A DNA stretch of 64,000 nt from JBHFEI01 sp041928815 (GCF_041928815.1 NZ_JBHFEI010000001.1:62001-126000), one strand, 5' to 3'. Positions 53,139 to 62,397 are shown, counted from the stretch's first letter. Notes: generated from the letters alone by a model not told the origin. Numbers and translations: made by a program.

Positions 53139-53698
53139 GCGCCGACCCGGTAGCGGAAGAAGTGGATGCGGGTGTCGCCGAACGGACGCTCGTCGAGGCG
53201 CTCGAAGGACGGCCCGGGAACGGGACTGGCCTCGGCGCTTTCCTCAAGCAGGACCAGCGCGCCGTCGACGAGCCAGTTCCCCCGCGCGGCCGCATCGAGC
53301 GCACGCTCGCCGAGGCCGCGCCCATAGGGCGGGTCGGCGAAGAGCAGATGGAACGGCTCCATCGTTCCCGCAGGCCCGAGGTCGGTAGCGTCGCGGCGAA
53401 AGATCTTCGCCCGCCCCTGCAGGCCGAGCGCCTCGATGTTGACGCGCAGGAGCCCGCGCCCCTCGACGCCCTGCTCGACGAAAAGCGCCTGCCGACAGCC
53501 GCGCGACAGCGCCTCGAGCCCGACCGCGCCGGTGCCGGCGAAGAGATCGAGGACGCGGGTGCCGTCGAGCGCCTCCGGATAGGCATGGCTCAGGATGTTG
53601 AACAGGCTCTCGCGCGTGCGGTCCGTCGTTGGACGGATGTCGTTCGACGCGGGCGCCGCCAGCGTCCGCCCCCGGAATTCACCGCCGACGATGCGCAT
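53135..53698 (-). CDS. rsmD: 16S rRNA (guanine966-N2)-methyltransferase
   Basis: This 187-residue class I methyltransferase has MRIVGGEFRGRTLAAP at the start, RPTTDRTRESLFNIL, the SAM-binding VLDLFAGTGAVGLEALSRG, and the catalytic DPPY (122-125) in LLFADPPYGRG. It modifies G966 in 16S rRNA during 30S assembly. It sits between rluB (six bases upstream) and the patatin gene on one leftward transcript, a common rhizobial arrangement for the rRNA modification genes. Confidence 0.95.
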   Translation of the reverse strand: MRIVGGEFRGRTLAAPASNDIRPTTDRTRESLFNILSHAYPEALDGTRVLDLFAGTGAVGLEALSRGCRQALFVEQGVEGRGLLRVNIEALGLQGRAKIFRRDATDLGPAGTMEPFHLLFADPPYGRGLGERALDAAARGNWLVDGALVLLEESAEASPVPGPSFERLDERPFGDTRIHFFRYRVGA

Positions 53699-53704
53699 GC
53701 CGGA

Positions 53705-55648
53705 TCAGTTTCCCCGCCCGCGCGGCTTGCCGCCCGGGGACGGCCGTCCGCCCGGCTTTCCGGAAGAGGATTTGCCGGAGAAGGACTTTCCGGAGAAGGA
53801 CTTGCCGCCCGGCTTGCCCGAGAAGGACTTGCCGGCGCCCGGCCTTCCTCCTGCCGCAGTCTTCGCGCCAAAACCCTTGCCGCGCGGCGTGTCGCCGAAG
53901 GTCTTCTCCGAGCCGCCTTTCGTCTCGCCGAAACCGCGCCCGCGGGGCTTGTCGGCGAAGGCGCGGCCTTCGCCGCGTTCCCCGAAGCCGCCCTTGCGGC
54001 CGCCGCGCTCGTCGCGGGCCTGCGGTTCGCTGGCGCGGATCCATTCGCCCTCGTCATCGGTGGTGCGCGTCACGGCGACGCGCGGCGCCTCGCTGCCTGT
54101 GGCAGCGCGCGCGGTCGTCTTGCGGTCCGGATCGAAACGCTTCGTCGACCGGATCGCCTTGCCCTCGGCATTGCGGCCGTAGCGCTTGGTCTTCGGCGCG
54201 CCTTCGGGCCGCTCGCGCCGAATCGGGGCTTCCGCGGCCGCGTCGGACGCATCCTTCTTTTCCGCCTGTGGACGGGCGCCGGGCGCCATCCAGACATTCG
54301 CCTTGCGGGCGCGCTGGGCCGGATCGCGCTTCGGCCGGTCGGCGCCCTCGTCGCGGAATCCGCCGCGCGACGGTCGGTCGTCGCGGCGCGTGTCGAGGCG
54401 CGAGAGCGCCCGCTCGCGCCGGTCGGCGGGCTTTTCGCGGAAGGCGGGACGCTTCTCGCCGCCGCCGGCCGCCTTTGCCGTCCTCTCCGTCTTCGCGGGC
54501 GTCTCCTCCGCCTCGCCCTGATGGAGCGGCGCGTCGAAATTGGCCTTGGCATCGGCGATCAGCCGGGGCCCGAGCTGGTCTCGCAACGTCCGGCCGCGGA
54601 TCTCCTGCACGTCGCCCTCGGCGATCTCGCCCAACTGGAACGGGCCGTAGGAGATGCGGATCAGCCGGTTCACGTCGAGGCCGAGCGCACCGAGCACGTT
54701 CTTGATCTCGCGGTTCTTACCCTCGCGCAGGCCCATGGTGATCCAGACATTCGAGCCCTGCACCTTGTCGAGCGTCGCCTCGATCGCGCCGTAGAGCACG
54801 CCGTCGACGGCGATGCCGTCCTTCAGCCGGTCGAGCGCCGCCTGGTCGACCGATCCGTGGGCGCGCACGCGGTAGCGGCGCAGCCAGCCCGTCGCCGGCA
54901 GTTCCAGCACCCGGGCGAGGCCGCCGTCATTCGTGAGCAGCAGCAGGCCCTCGGTGTTGATGTCGAGCCGGCCGACGGAGAGCACGCGCGGCAGATCCTC
55001 CGGCAGGCTGTCGAAGACGGTCGGCCGGCCTTCCGGGTCGGAATTGGTGGTCACGAGGCCGGCGGGCTTGTGGTAGAGCCAGAGCCGGGTGCGTTCGATG
55101 CCGCGGATCGGCGCGCCGTCGACCTCGATGCGGTCGGCGAGCGTCGCATTGACGACGGGCGTGTCGAGCACCGTGCCGTTGAGGCTGACGCGGCCTTCCA
55201 TGATCATCCGCTCGACATCGCGGCGCGAGGCGACGCCGGCGCGCGCGAGGATCTTGGAGATGCGCTGCGGCGGCTCGGCGGCCGCCTGGACCGGCGCAGC
55301 CGCGCGATCGCGCTTCGCCGCCGGGCGCGGACGGCTGCCCGCCTCTTGCCTTGCCTGGGGACGCGGGCTGCCGCCCGCCTCCTTGCGCGGCGGCCGCGAG
55401 GTGGCGACGGCCGCGGCCGTCTTGCCGAAACGCGCCTTTCCGTCGGCCGCGCGCGGCCTCCCCTCGCCGGATGCGGATTTGGCCTCCGCCGAGCGCGCCG
55501 GGCCCGAACGGGCGGGGCGGCCTTCGGACGCGGCCTTGGCGGCGGTGCGATAGGGCTTTCTCCCCTCGCCCGGCCGGCCGGTGCCGCGGCCCTTGCCGCC
55601 GTCTTGTCCTGCCGGCTTGCCTTTGCCGGACTTATCCTTGAATGTCAT
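53705..55648 (-). CDS. rluB: 23S rRNA pseudouridine synthase with long disordered tails
   Basis: This 647-residue protein is more than twice the usual length for RluB. A Lys/Arg/Ala/Gly-rich N-terminal region (1-127) precedes an S4 RNA-binding domain (about 129-180; RISKILARAGVASRRDVERMI) and the RsuA/RluB catalytic domain (about 186-345), with the nucleophile D229 in VGRLDINTEGLLLLTNDG. A C-terminal Arg/Gly/Asp-rich tail (about 375-647) ends in tandem KSFSG repeats. The family isomerises uridine 2605 in 23S rRNA (E. coli numbering). The basic tails likely bind rRNA. rsmD follows after six bases. Confidence 0.92.
   Translation of the reverse strand: MTFKDKSGKGKPAGQDGGKGRGTGRPGEGRKPYRTAAKAASEGRPARSGPARSAEAKSASGEGRPRAADGKARFGKTAAAVATSRPPRKEAGGSPRPQARQEAGSRPRPAAKRDRAAAPVQAAAEPPQRISKILARAGVASRRDVERMIMEGRVSLNGTVLDTPVVNATLADRIEVDGAPIRGIERTRLWLYHKPAGLVTTNSDPEGRPTVFDSLPEDLPRVLSVGRLDINTEGLLLLTNDGGLARVLELPATGWLRRYRVRAHGSVDQAALDRLKDGIAVDGVLYGAIEATLDKVQGSNVWITMGLREGKNREIKNVLGALGLDVNRLIRISYGPFQLGEIAEGDVQEIRGRTLRDQLGPRLIADAKANFDAPLHQGEAEETPAKTERTAKAAGGGEKRPAFREKPADRRERALSRLDTRRDDRPSRGGFRDEGADRPKRDPAQRARKANVWMAPGARPQAEKKDASDAAAEAPIRRERPEGAPKTKRYGRNAEGKAIRSTKRFDPDRKTTARAATGSEAPRVAVTRTTDDEGEWIRASEPQARDERGGRKGGFGERGEGRAFADKPRGRGFGETKGGSEKTFGDTPRGKGFGAKTAAGGRPGAGKSFSGKPGGKSFSGKSFSGKSSSGKPGGRPSPGGKPRGRGN
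53760..53831. repeat. 15-base tandem repeat inside rluB
   Basis: Four near-identical 15-base units, consensus CCGGAGAAGGACTTG, at 53760-53774, 53775-53789, 53790-53804 and 53817-53831, with a 12-base variant (53805-53816) between the last two. On the coding strand they give KSFSG-type five-residue repeats in the RluB tail. Unit length is a multiple of three, so copy-number change would keep the frame. Confidence 0.85.
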
Positions 55649-55724
55649 GATGTCGCCTGCCTTTTGCGGCTCTCGTACCAGCAGATGCCCGAGGGGTTAA
55701 GTCTCATATCACGGTTTTTCTATC

Positions 55725-56174
55725 ATGGCTGCACCGCAAGGCTTCATGGACCGCGCCCTTGAGGAGGCGAGGCGCGCGGGCATGCGCGGCGAAGTGCCGG
55801 TCGGCGCGGTGGTCGTTCTTGACGGCGCGGTGATCGCGGCGGCCGGCAACGCCACGCGCGCGGCGAACGATCCGACGGCCCATGCGGAGATCGAGGCGAT
55901 CCGCGCCGCCGCCGCCCTCATCGGCAGCGACCGGCTGCCGAACGCCGATCTCTATGTGACGCTGGAACCCTGCACGCTCTGCGCCGCCGCCATCTCCTTT
56001 GCCCGCATCCGCCGCCTCTATTACGGCGCGGAGGACGAGAAGGGCGGCGCGGTCGACAACGGCGTGCGCTTCTTTCAGGCCTCGACCTGCCATCACGCGC
56101 CCGAGGTCTATTCCGGCTTCGCCGCGATAGACGCGGCGACACTGCTCAAGGATTTCTTCTCACAACGGCGGTGA
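55725..56174 (+). CDS. tadA: tRNA-specific adenosine deaminase
   Basis: This 149-residue zinc deaminase makes inosine at the wobble position of tRNA-Arg(ACG). The zinc site is HAEIE (H53, catalytic E55) and PCTLC (C83, C86). It then has ISFARIRRLYYGAEDEKGGAV, the TadA-specific loop. It is divergent from rluB (76 bases between starts) and converges on the lipoprotein gene. Confidence 0.96.
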   Translation: MAAPQGFMDRALEEARRAGMRGEVPVGAVVVLDGAVIAAAGNATRAANDPTAHAEIEAIRAAAALIGSDRLPNADLYVTLEPCTLCAAAISFARIRRLYYGAEDEKGGAVDNGVRFFQASTCHHAPEVYSGFAAIDAATLLKDFFSQRR

Positions 56175-56176
56175 GA

Positions 56177-56788
56177 TCAGAAGGGCCAGTACCACTTAGA
56201 GCCGCTGTTGGCGACCTCGGCTTCCTTCTTGCGGCGGCGCTCCTTGATCTGCTCGTCCTCGCCCAGATCGCTCTTCGCCTCCTCGGGAAGGCGGCGATAG
56301 TCGAGCGGCGGGTCGCTCAGATAGCGGCGCCTGTCGGAATAGGCGCCCATCTCGATGGCGCGCGCCTGGCGATAGGCCTGCTGCTGCTCCTTGGCCGAGA
56401 GGGTGCGGCCGTTGGCGCTGGCCTTCGCCAGCGGCGAGACGTAGCCCGGACGCCCGGCATTCTCGTCGGCTTCCTCGCGCAGGCGCTGGCGCGTTTCCTC
56501 GGGCGATTCCACCCAGTTCGGATTGCTCTCGCGGTCGGCAAGCGACTTCTGCGGCTCGACCAGCGCCAGTTCCTGCTGCGGCGGCAGCACAAGGCCGGGG
56601 CGGGGCTGGTACTTGACGTTCTTCTTGCCGGCCGGCTGCAGCGCCACGACGCTGCCGAGGTCGTCCATCAGGTGCTCGCCCGCCGTCTTGTCCGTGCCGT
56701 AGGTCGGGCCCCCGACGCAGCCCGAAAGCGAAAGCGACGCGGCGAGGACGCCGATCAGGCTTACCGATAGTCTGAGCATCCGCTCCAT
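56177..56788 (-). CDS. Putative lipoprotein downstream of ileS
   Basis: This 203-residue protein has a lipoprotein signal peptide ending in the lipobox LSGC (LIGVLAASLSLSGC), so Cys is the likely first mature residue. The mature part is polar, with RPGLVLPPQQELALVEP, NPNWVESPEETRQRLR and a strongly basic end (KERRRKKEAE) finishing in KWYWPF. It follows ileS, 165 bases downstream, on the same strand, a pairing frequent in rhizobia. I know no function; an outer membrane or periplasmic accessory role is likely. An internal ATG at 56779 is an alternative start. Confidence 0.8.
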   Translation of the reverse strand: MERMLRLSVSLIGVLAASLSLSGCVGGPTYGTDKTAGEHLMDDLGSVVALQPAGKKNVKYQPRPGLVLPPQQELALVEPQKSLADRESNPNWVESPEETRQRLREEADENAGRPGYVSPLAKASANGRTLSAKEQQQAYRQARAIEMGAYSDRRRYLSDPPLDYRRLPEEAKSDLGEDEQIKERRRKKEAEVANSGSKWYWPF

Positions 56789-56953
56789 ACTCCATCAAGC
56801 TCCGACGACAGGCACAGGAGACCGCCATCCGTTCACGGGCAGGCGACAACCACGGGATCGCCCCAATCGGGCCATGCCCGCAAAATCCGCCGAATTTCAG
56901 GCGCCTTGTACCGGATGAACGGCAAAAACGCAATTCATCCGGTCAACAAAGGG

Positions 56954-59950
56954 TTAATCCGCGTAACCGAGCTCGCGCAGCGCAGCCGCGTCGCGGGCGG
57001 ACACGTCCGGGAAGGCGGGATCGGAGCCGACATCGGCGGTGATGCGCCAGGAGCGCGCGCATTTCGTCCCCTCGGCCTTTGACGGCACGACGGAGATCGC
57101 GGGCAGTTCCGGCAGGCGGAACGCCTCCGCCGGGCCTTCCGTCCTTTCGATCGTGATGCCCGAAGTGATGCAGATTTCGGAGAAATCCTGCCCGGTCAGC
57201 GCCTGGTAGAGCGCCTCGTCGGTGACGTAGACGACAGGGGCCGCCTCCAGCGAAGCGCCGATGCGCTTCTCGCGCCGCTCGACCTCCAGCGCGCCGGTGA
57301 CCGCCGAGCGCACCGCGCGGATCTTGGCCCATGTCGCCGCCAGCGCCTCGTCCTTCCACCCGGCCGGCACATCGGGGAACTGTTCCAGATGGATCGAGAC
57401 GGCGGACGGATCGCGCGACAGCCACGCCTCCTCGGTGGTGAAGGGCAGCATCGGCGCAAGCCACGTGACGAGGCAGTCGAAGATCTTGCGGATGACCGCA
57501 AGGCTCGCCCGGCGGCGCAGGCTCGACGGCGCGTCGCAATAAAGCGCATCCTTGCGCACGTCGAAATAGAAGGCGGAGAGCTCGACATTGGAGAAGTCGA
57601 TCAGCGCGCGGGCGATCTTCTTGAACTCGAAGGCGTCGTAGCCGTCGCGCACGACCCGGTCGAGTTCCACCAGCCGGTGCAGCATCAGCCGCTCCAGTTC
57701 CGGCATGTCGGCAACCGCGATCTCCTCGCCGGTGTCGTGCTTCAGCGTGCCGAGCATCCAGCGGATCGTGTTCCTCAGCTTGCGATAGGCGTCGACATTG
57801 GTCTGGATGATCGCCTTGCCGAGGCGCTGGTCCTCCCAGTAGTCGGTGGTCATCACCCAGAGGCGGAGGATGTCGGCGCCGGCATCCTTCATCACGTCCT
57901 GGGGAGCGACGACATTGCCCTTCGACTTCGACATCTTCTCGCCCTTCTCGTCCATGGTGAAGCCATGGGTGACGACGGTGTCGTAGGGCGCGCGGCCGCG
58001 CGTCGCCGCACTTTCGAGCAGCGAGGAATGGAACCAGCCGCGATGCTGGTCGGAGCCTTCGAGATAGACGTCGGCCGGCCATTTCAGATCGGGCCGATCC
58101 TCCAGCGTGAAGCTGTGGGTCGAGCCCGAGTCGAACCAGACGTCGAGGATGTCCATGACCTGCGTCCACGTCGCATGGTCATGCGCATCACCGAGGAAGC
58201 GCTCCTTCGCGCCCGCAGCGAACCAGGCATCGGCACCCTCGGCATCGAAGGCCTCAAGGATGCGGGCATTGACCGCCTCGTCCTTCAACACCTCGCCGGC
58301 CTCGTCGACGAAGACGCAGATCGGCACGCCCCAGGCCCTCTGCCGGGAGAGCACCCAGTCCGGGCGTTGCTCGATCATGGCGCGCAGCCGGTTCTGGCCG
58401 GCGGCGGGCACGAAACGCGTGTCGTCGATCGCCTTCAGAGCCCGTTCGCGCAGCGTCGTGCCGTCGGCGAGCGTCTTGTCCATGTAGACGAACCATTGCG
58501 GCGTGTTGCGGAAGATGATCGGCTTCTTCGAGCGCCAGGAATGCGGATACTGGTGTTTCAGCCGGCCGCGGGCGAACAGCGCGTTGCGTTCGATCAGCGC
58601 CTTGATGACGCGATCGTTGGCATCGCCCTTCTTGCCGTTGTCGTCCATGACGCGCGCACCCTCGAAGCCGGGGGCATCGGCAGTATAGGCGCCGGCATCG
58701 TCGACCGGGAACGGGATTTTTGTGTCGATGCCACGCGCTTCCAATGCGCGGGCATTGTCCATCCACGCCTCGAAGTCCTCGCGGCCGTGGGAGGGTGCCG
58801 TGTGGACGAAACCGGTACCGGCATCGTCGGTGACGTGGTCACCGGCGAGGAGGGGGACGGCAAAATCATATCCCATATCGGCGAGCGGATGAGATAGCTT
58901 CAAACGCCCCATAACCGATGCAGGTACATCGGCAAGACGATTGAATCGCGTGACCTTAGCGGAAGCGAAGAAGGATGGCGCCAGAGCGTCGGCCAGAACG
59001 ATAGTCTCTTCATACCCCAGCCAGTTGCCTTCTGGCGCATCCTCGACCTGATAGACTCCGTAGGAAACCTTGGGCGAGTAAGCAACAGCACGGTTGCCCG
59101 GGATCGTCCATGGCGTGGTCGTCCAGATCACCACTTTGGCGCCGGTGAGCCACGTGTTCAAAAGTCCAGCAGCGTCACGCTCAGCACGTGCATCCTCCTC
59201 CGTGAAGGAAGATGCCGGCTTGTTCCAACCATCAACAGGCGAAGATGGGAAATAGGTCTGGATCGGAAAACCAACGAAGATCGTGTCGCTCTCGTAGTCG
59301 TGATACTCGACCTCCGCTTCCGCCAGCGCGGTGCGCTCGACCACCGACCACATGATCGGCTTGGAGCCGCGATAGAGCTGGCCGCTCATGGCGATCTTCA
59401 GGAGTTCGCCGGCGATGCGGCTTTCCGCGTGAAAATTCATCGTCAGGTACGGATTGTCGAAATCGCCGACGATGCCGAGGCGCTTGAACTCGTCGCCCTG
59501 CACCTTGATCCATTTTTCCGCATAGGCCCGGCATTCGCGGCGGAACTCGATCATCGCGTCCGGTGACTTAAGGTCCGGCTTCGCCTTGCCCTTGGCGCGA
59601 TAGTTCTCCTCCTCGATCTTCCATTCGATCGGCAGGCCATGGCAGTCCCAGCCGGGCACGTAGTTCGAGTCGTAGCCGCGCATCTGGAAGGAGCGGGTGA
59701 TGACGTCCTTGAGGATCTTGTTCAGCGCGTGGCCGATATGGATGTTGCCGTTGGCATAGGGCGGGCCGTCATGCAGCACGAATTTTTCGCGACCGGCGGC
59801 CGAGGCGCGCAGCTTTTTGTAGAGGTCCATCCGCTGCCAGCGGGCGACCGTTTCCGGCTCCTTCTGCGGCAGGCCCGCGCGCATCGGGAAATCGGTCTCG
59901 GGCAGGAACAGGGTCTTCGAATAGTCGATCGTGTCGGCGGTCTCGGTCAT
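56954..59950 (-). CDS. ileS: Isoleucyl-tRNA synthetase
   Basis: This 998-residue class I synthetase has the HIGH motif at 71-74 (PPYANGNIHIGHALNK), the CP1 editing domain with TTTPWTIPGN (276-285) and GTGFVHTAPSHG, and the KMSKS loop in GEKMSKSKGNVV. Unlike E. coli IleS, the C-terminal zinc knuckle is not intact: the segment reads KCARSWRITADVG with no Cys partners. The stretch of about 420 bases encoding residues ~223-363 has lower GC and different codon choice from the rest of the gene. The start is ATG, in a monocistronic-looking leftward gene. Confidence 0.97.
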   Translation of the reverse strand: MTETADTIDYSKTLFLPETDFPMRAGLPQKEPETVARWQRMDLYKKLRASAAGREKFVLHDGPPYANGNIHIGHALNKILKDVITRSFQMRGYDSNYVPGWDCHGLPIEWKIEEENYRAKGKAKPDLKSPDAMIEFRRECRAYAEKWIKVQGDEFKRLGIVGDFDNPYLTMNFHAESRIAGELLKIAMSGQLYRGSKPIMWSVVERTALAEAEVEYHDYESDTIFVGFPIQTYFPSSPVDGWNKPASSFTEEDARAERDAAGLLNTWLTGAKVVIWTTTPWTIPGNRAVAYSPKVSYGVYQVEDAPEGNWLGYEETIVLADALAPSFFASAKVTRFNRLADVPASVMGRLKLSHPLADMGYDFAVPLLAGDHVTDDAGTGFVHTAPSHGREDFEAWMDNARALEARGIDTKIPFPVDDAGAYTADAPGFEGARVMDDNGKKGDANDRVIKALIERNALFARGRLKHQYPHSWRSKKPIIFRNTPQWFVYMDKTLADGTTLRERALKAIDDTRFVPAAGQNRLRAMIEQRPDWVLSRQRAWGVPICVFVDEAGEVLKDEAVNARILEAFDAEGADAWFAAGAKERFLGDAHDHATWTQVMDILDVWFDSGSTHSFTLEDRPDLKWPADVYLEGSDQHRGWFHSSLLESAATRGRAPYDTVVTHGFTMDEKGEKMSKSKGNVVAPQDVMKDAGADILRLWVMTTDYWEDQRLGKAIIQTNVDAYRKLRNTIRWMLGTLKHDTGEEIAVADMPELERLMLHRLVELDRVVRDGYDAFEFKKIARALIDFSNVELSAFYFDVRKDALYCDAPSSLRRRASLAVIRKIFDCLVTWLAPMLPFTTEEAWLSRDPSAVSIHLEQFPDVPAGWKDEALAATWAKIRAVRSAVTGALEVERREKRIGASLEAAPVVYVTDEALYQALTGQDFSEICITSGITIERTEGPAEAFRLPELPAISVVPSKAEGTKCARSWRITADVGSDPAFPDVSARDAAALRELGYAD

Positions 59951-60187
59951 CGGATCTTCATCGTCTTTCGGCGCGGCTCAGCGCAGGCCAGGGAATAAAA
60001 AGGGGGCTGCCGCAAGGGCAAGGCGTCCGCAAACGCCGACATCCCGGACCTCCCGGCCGTTTCAGGCAGCGCGGAAGGCCGGGCCCGTAATTCGCGCAGC
60101 GATCGTCGGGCGGGACAGCGTCATGATGGGCGGTTGTTTATGCCAGATGGGGCGGAAAGAAAAGGGGTACGCCGCGCCGGCCGCGCC

Positions 60188-61168
60188 TCAGAAGCACAGC
60201 GTCGCGTCGAGGTCGGTCAGCGGCGCCACGCCGGACAGAAGCGCGCGCGCCTCCTCCTCGTCCTTCCGGATCTGGGCGACCAGCGGCTCCAGCCCGTCGA
60301 ATTTCAGTTCGTCGCGCAGGAAGCCGAAGAAGGAGACCGAACAGACCTCGCCGTAGAGATTGCCGGAAAAGCCGAAGACGAAGGTTTCGAGCAGGGGCTC
60401 GCCATTGCTGTCGACGGTCGGCCGGCGGCCGTAGCTCGCCACCCCGTCGTAAAGCGTGCCGTCCGCCCGGCGGAAGCGCACCGCATAGATGCCGTTCCTC
60501 AACGTGACTTCGCCGGGAAGACGCATGTTCGCCGTCGGATAGCCGAGGGTGCGGCCGAGCTGCTGCCCGGAGATCACCTCGGCGGCAACCGTGAAGCGGT
60601 AGCCGAGCAGGCCCGCCGCCTCGACGATCCCGCCCTCGGCGAGCGCGTGGCGGATGCGGCTCGAGGACACGACCGAGGCGCTCTCGTCGCGGAAAGCATC
60701 GACCAGGGTCACGCCGAAGCCTTCCTCCGCTCCGGCCGCCATCAGGAAGGCCGGACCGCCCTCGCGCCCCTTGCCGAAATGGAAGTCGAAGCCGGTGACG
60801 ACATGGGCCGCATGCAGCCAGTCGATCAGCACCGTGCGGATGAAATCGGACGCCGACATCTGCGAGAAGGTGCGGTCGAAGGGATATTCGATGACGGCGC
60901 TGAAGCCCATGCCCTCGAGAATCAGCGCTTTCACCGGCGCCGGCGTCAGGCGGAAGACCGGCTCGTCGGGACGGAACACGCTGCGCGGATGCGGCTCGAA
61001 GGTCAAAACCAGCGCCGGACGCCCGCGCTCGGCGGCGACGGCCAGCGCCCGGTCGAGCACGGTGCGGTGGCCGCGATGCACGCCGTCGAAATTGCCGATG
61101 GCGATCACTCCGCCGCGCAGATGGTCGGGGAGCGGCTCGCGTGTCTCGTTGCGGTGGAAGACTGTCAT
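60188..61168 (-). CDS. ribF: Bifunctional riboflavin kinase/FAD synthetase
   Basis: This protein of about 326 residues has an N-terminal FMN adenylyltransferase domain (GGVIAIGNFDGVHRGHRTVLD, a nucleotidyltransferase HxGH-like site, and SSSRIRHALAEGG) and a C-terminal riboflavin kinase domain (GRTLGYPTANMRLP with the catalytic Thr-Asn pair, NGIYAVRF). It makes FMN and FAD from riboflavin. The conserved start is at 61168; an ATG five codons upstream (61183) is also possible. It follows the HAD gene closely on the same strand. Confidence 0.95.
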   Translation of the reverse strand: MTVFHRNETREPLPDHLRGGVIAIGNFDGVHRGHRTVLDRALAVAAERGRPALVLTFEPHPRSVFRPDEPVFRLTPAPVKALILEGMGFSAVIEYPFDRTFSQMSASDFIRTVLIDWLHAAHVVTGFDFHFGKGREGGPAFLMAAGAEEGFGVTLVDAFRDESASVVSSSRIRHALAEGGIVEAAGLLGYRFTVAAEVISGQQLGRTLGYPTANMRLPGEVTLRNGIYAVRFRRADGTLYDGVASYGRRPTVDSNGEPLLETFVFGFSGNLYGEVCSVSFFGFLRDELKFDGLEPLVAQIRKDEEEARALLSGVAPLTDLDATLCF

Positions 61169-61192
61169 GGGCGTCGCAATCATGAATGGCTG

Positions 61193-62041
61193 TCAGGCGA
61201 GATGGGGCATCCACCAGGCGGGCGTCGCCCCTTCGGCCTTGAGGAAGGCGGCAAGCTTCGCCTCGTCGGTCCGCTCGCCCGTCATATAGGCCCTGCTGTG
61301 GATGCCGCCGCTGATATAGAGAAGATCGAGGCCGAAATCCTGCGCGCCCCTGACGTCGGTCGGCATGCCGTCGCCGACCGCGAGCACCCGGGCCTGCTGG
61401 AAGCCCGGCTTCAGGGCCTTGGCGACGGAGAGCGCGGCGCGGTAGATCGCTGGATAGGGCTTGCCGGCGATCAGCGTCTCGCCGCCGAGCTCCTCGTAGA
61501 GCTTCGCGACCGCGCCGGCGCACGGGATGAGCTTGTCGCCGCGCTCGACGACGAGATCCGGATTGGCGCAGATGAACGGCACCTTGCGCTTGGCGAGCCC
61601 CATCAGCGTGTAGCGATAGTCCTCCGGCGTCTCCGTCGTGTCGTCGAAAAGCCCGGCGCAGACGATGGTCTTTGCATCGTCGGAAGCCGAAAGCTCGACG
61701 TCAAGACCCTCGATCAGCGGCAGGTCGCGCTCCGCGCCGATGAAATAGACCTTCCGGGCGGCATCGGCGATCAGCGCGCGGGTGACGTCGCCGGAGGTGA
61801 CGATGCGGTCATAGGCGGCGTCCGGAACGCCGAGGCCGCGCATCTGCACGGCGACATTGGCGGCGGGGCGCGGCGCGTTGGTCAGCATCACCACCGCCGC
61901 GCCGTTCTGACGCGCCTCGACCAGCGCCTCGCAGGCTGCGCCGAACGCCTTCACGCCGTTGTGCATGACGCCCCAGACGTCGCACAGGATGACGTCGTAG
62001 CGGCCGGCAATGTCGCGAAGGCTTGAGATCCGAGCGCCCAT
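61193..62041 (-). CDS. HAD family hydrolase, TIGR01459 type
   Basis: This 282-residue type IIA HAD protein has ILCDVWGVMHNGVKAF (nucleophile Asp, with Trp in the second site rather than the usual DG), VVMLTNAPRPAA, NPDLVVERGDKLIPCAGA, IAGKPYPAIY (catalytic Lys) and AVGDGMPTDVRGAQDFG. The DVWG motif and length define an alphaproteobacterial subgroup of unknown substrate. The start at 62041 matches the conserved beginning of the family; upstream ATGs exist at 62077 and 62122. It sits upstream of ribF, 24 bases away, and may hydrolyse a flavin- or sugar-phosphate. Confidence 0.88.
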   Translation of the reverse strand: MGARISSLRDIAGRYDVILCDVWGVMHNGVKAFGAACEALVEARQNGAAVVMLTNAPRPAANVAVQMRGLGVPDAAYDRIVTSGDVTRALIADAARKVYFIGAERDLPLIEGLDVELSASDDAKTIVCAGLFDDTTETPEDYRYTLMGLAKRKVPFICANPDLVVERGDKLIPCAGAVAKLYEELGGETLIAGKPYPAIYRAALSVAKALKPGFQQARVLAVGDGMPTDVRGAQDFGLDLLYISGGIHSRAYMTGERTDEAKLAAFLKAEGATPAWWMPHLA

Positions 62042-62274
62042 GAAGGTTTCCGCGTGAGTAAGGACACCGGCTGACATCGCAAGGAAGCGGCGAGAATACA
62101 AGCCATTTCTCCGGAAAATCATGGTGTTTTCAGGGGTGGCAAGCTCATCCGCCGGAGCGGATCGCCGGCGACAGCCGGCAGGTCGACGCCGTCATCGCGC
62201 CATCCGATCGCGCGCAGGTTCCCTCTCGTTGAAAAAATTTTGTGCCGTCGTCGTCATTGGCGGGCGCGCGATCC

Positions 62275-62303
62275 TTGACTCTCGTCCGGGCAGTCCTTAC
62301 ATC
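62275..62303 (+). promoter_or_regulatory. groES-groEL promoter
   Basis: TTGACT (62275-62280) and TACATC or TTACAT (near 62297-62303) are separated by 16-17 bases. CIRCE begins nine bases after the -10, placing HrcA over the transcription start. The -35 matches the vegetative sigma well. A separate sigma-32 site is not obvious. Confidence 0.65.
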
Positions 62304-62311
62304 GACCGTCG

Positions 62312-62338
62312 CTGGCACTCATCCAAACAGAGTGCTAA
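62312..62338 (+). promoter_or_regulatory. CIRCE operator (HrcA site)
   Basis: CTGGCACTC, nine spacer bases, and GAGTGCTAA form the classical CIRCE inverted repeat; the right arm is perfect and the left arm has two mismatches to TTAGCACTC. It lies 59 bases upstream of the groES start and indicates heat-shock control through HrcA, as in other alphaproteobacteria. Confidence 0.92.
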
Positions 62339-62397
62339 TCGCCATCCTAGGATCAGGGATCCTGGTCCGCGACGTCATTTGATCGAGGGATTAGACA

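Noticed and set aside
50362..53586. 1074-codon leftward open frame opposite kefB and across the patatin and rsmD genes
   Set aside because: No conserved motif; it conflicts with three genes that show intact family signatures.
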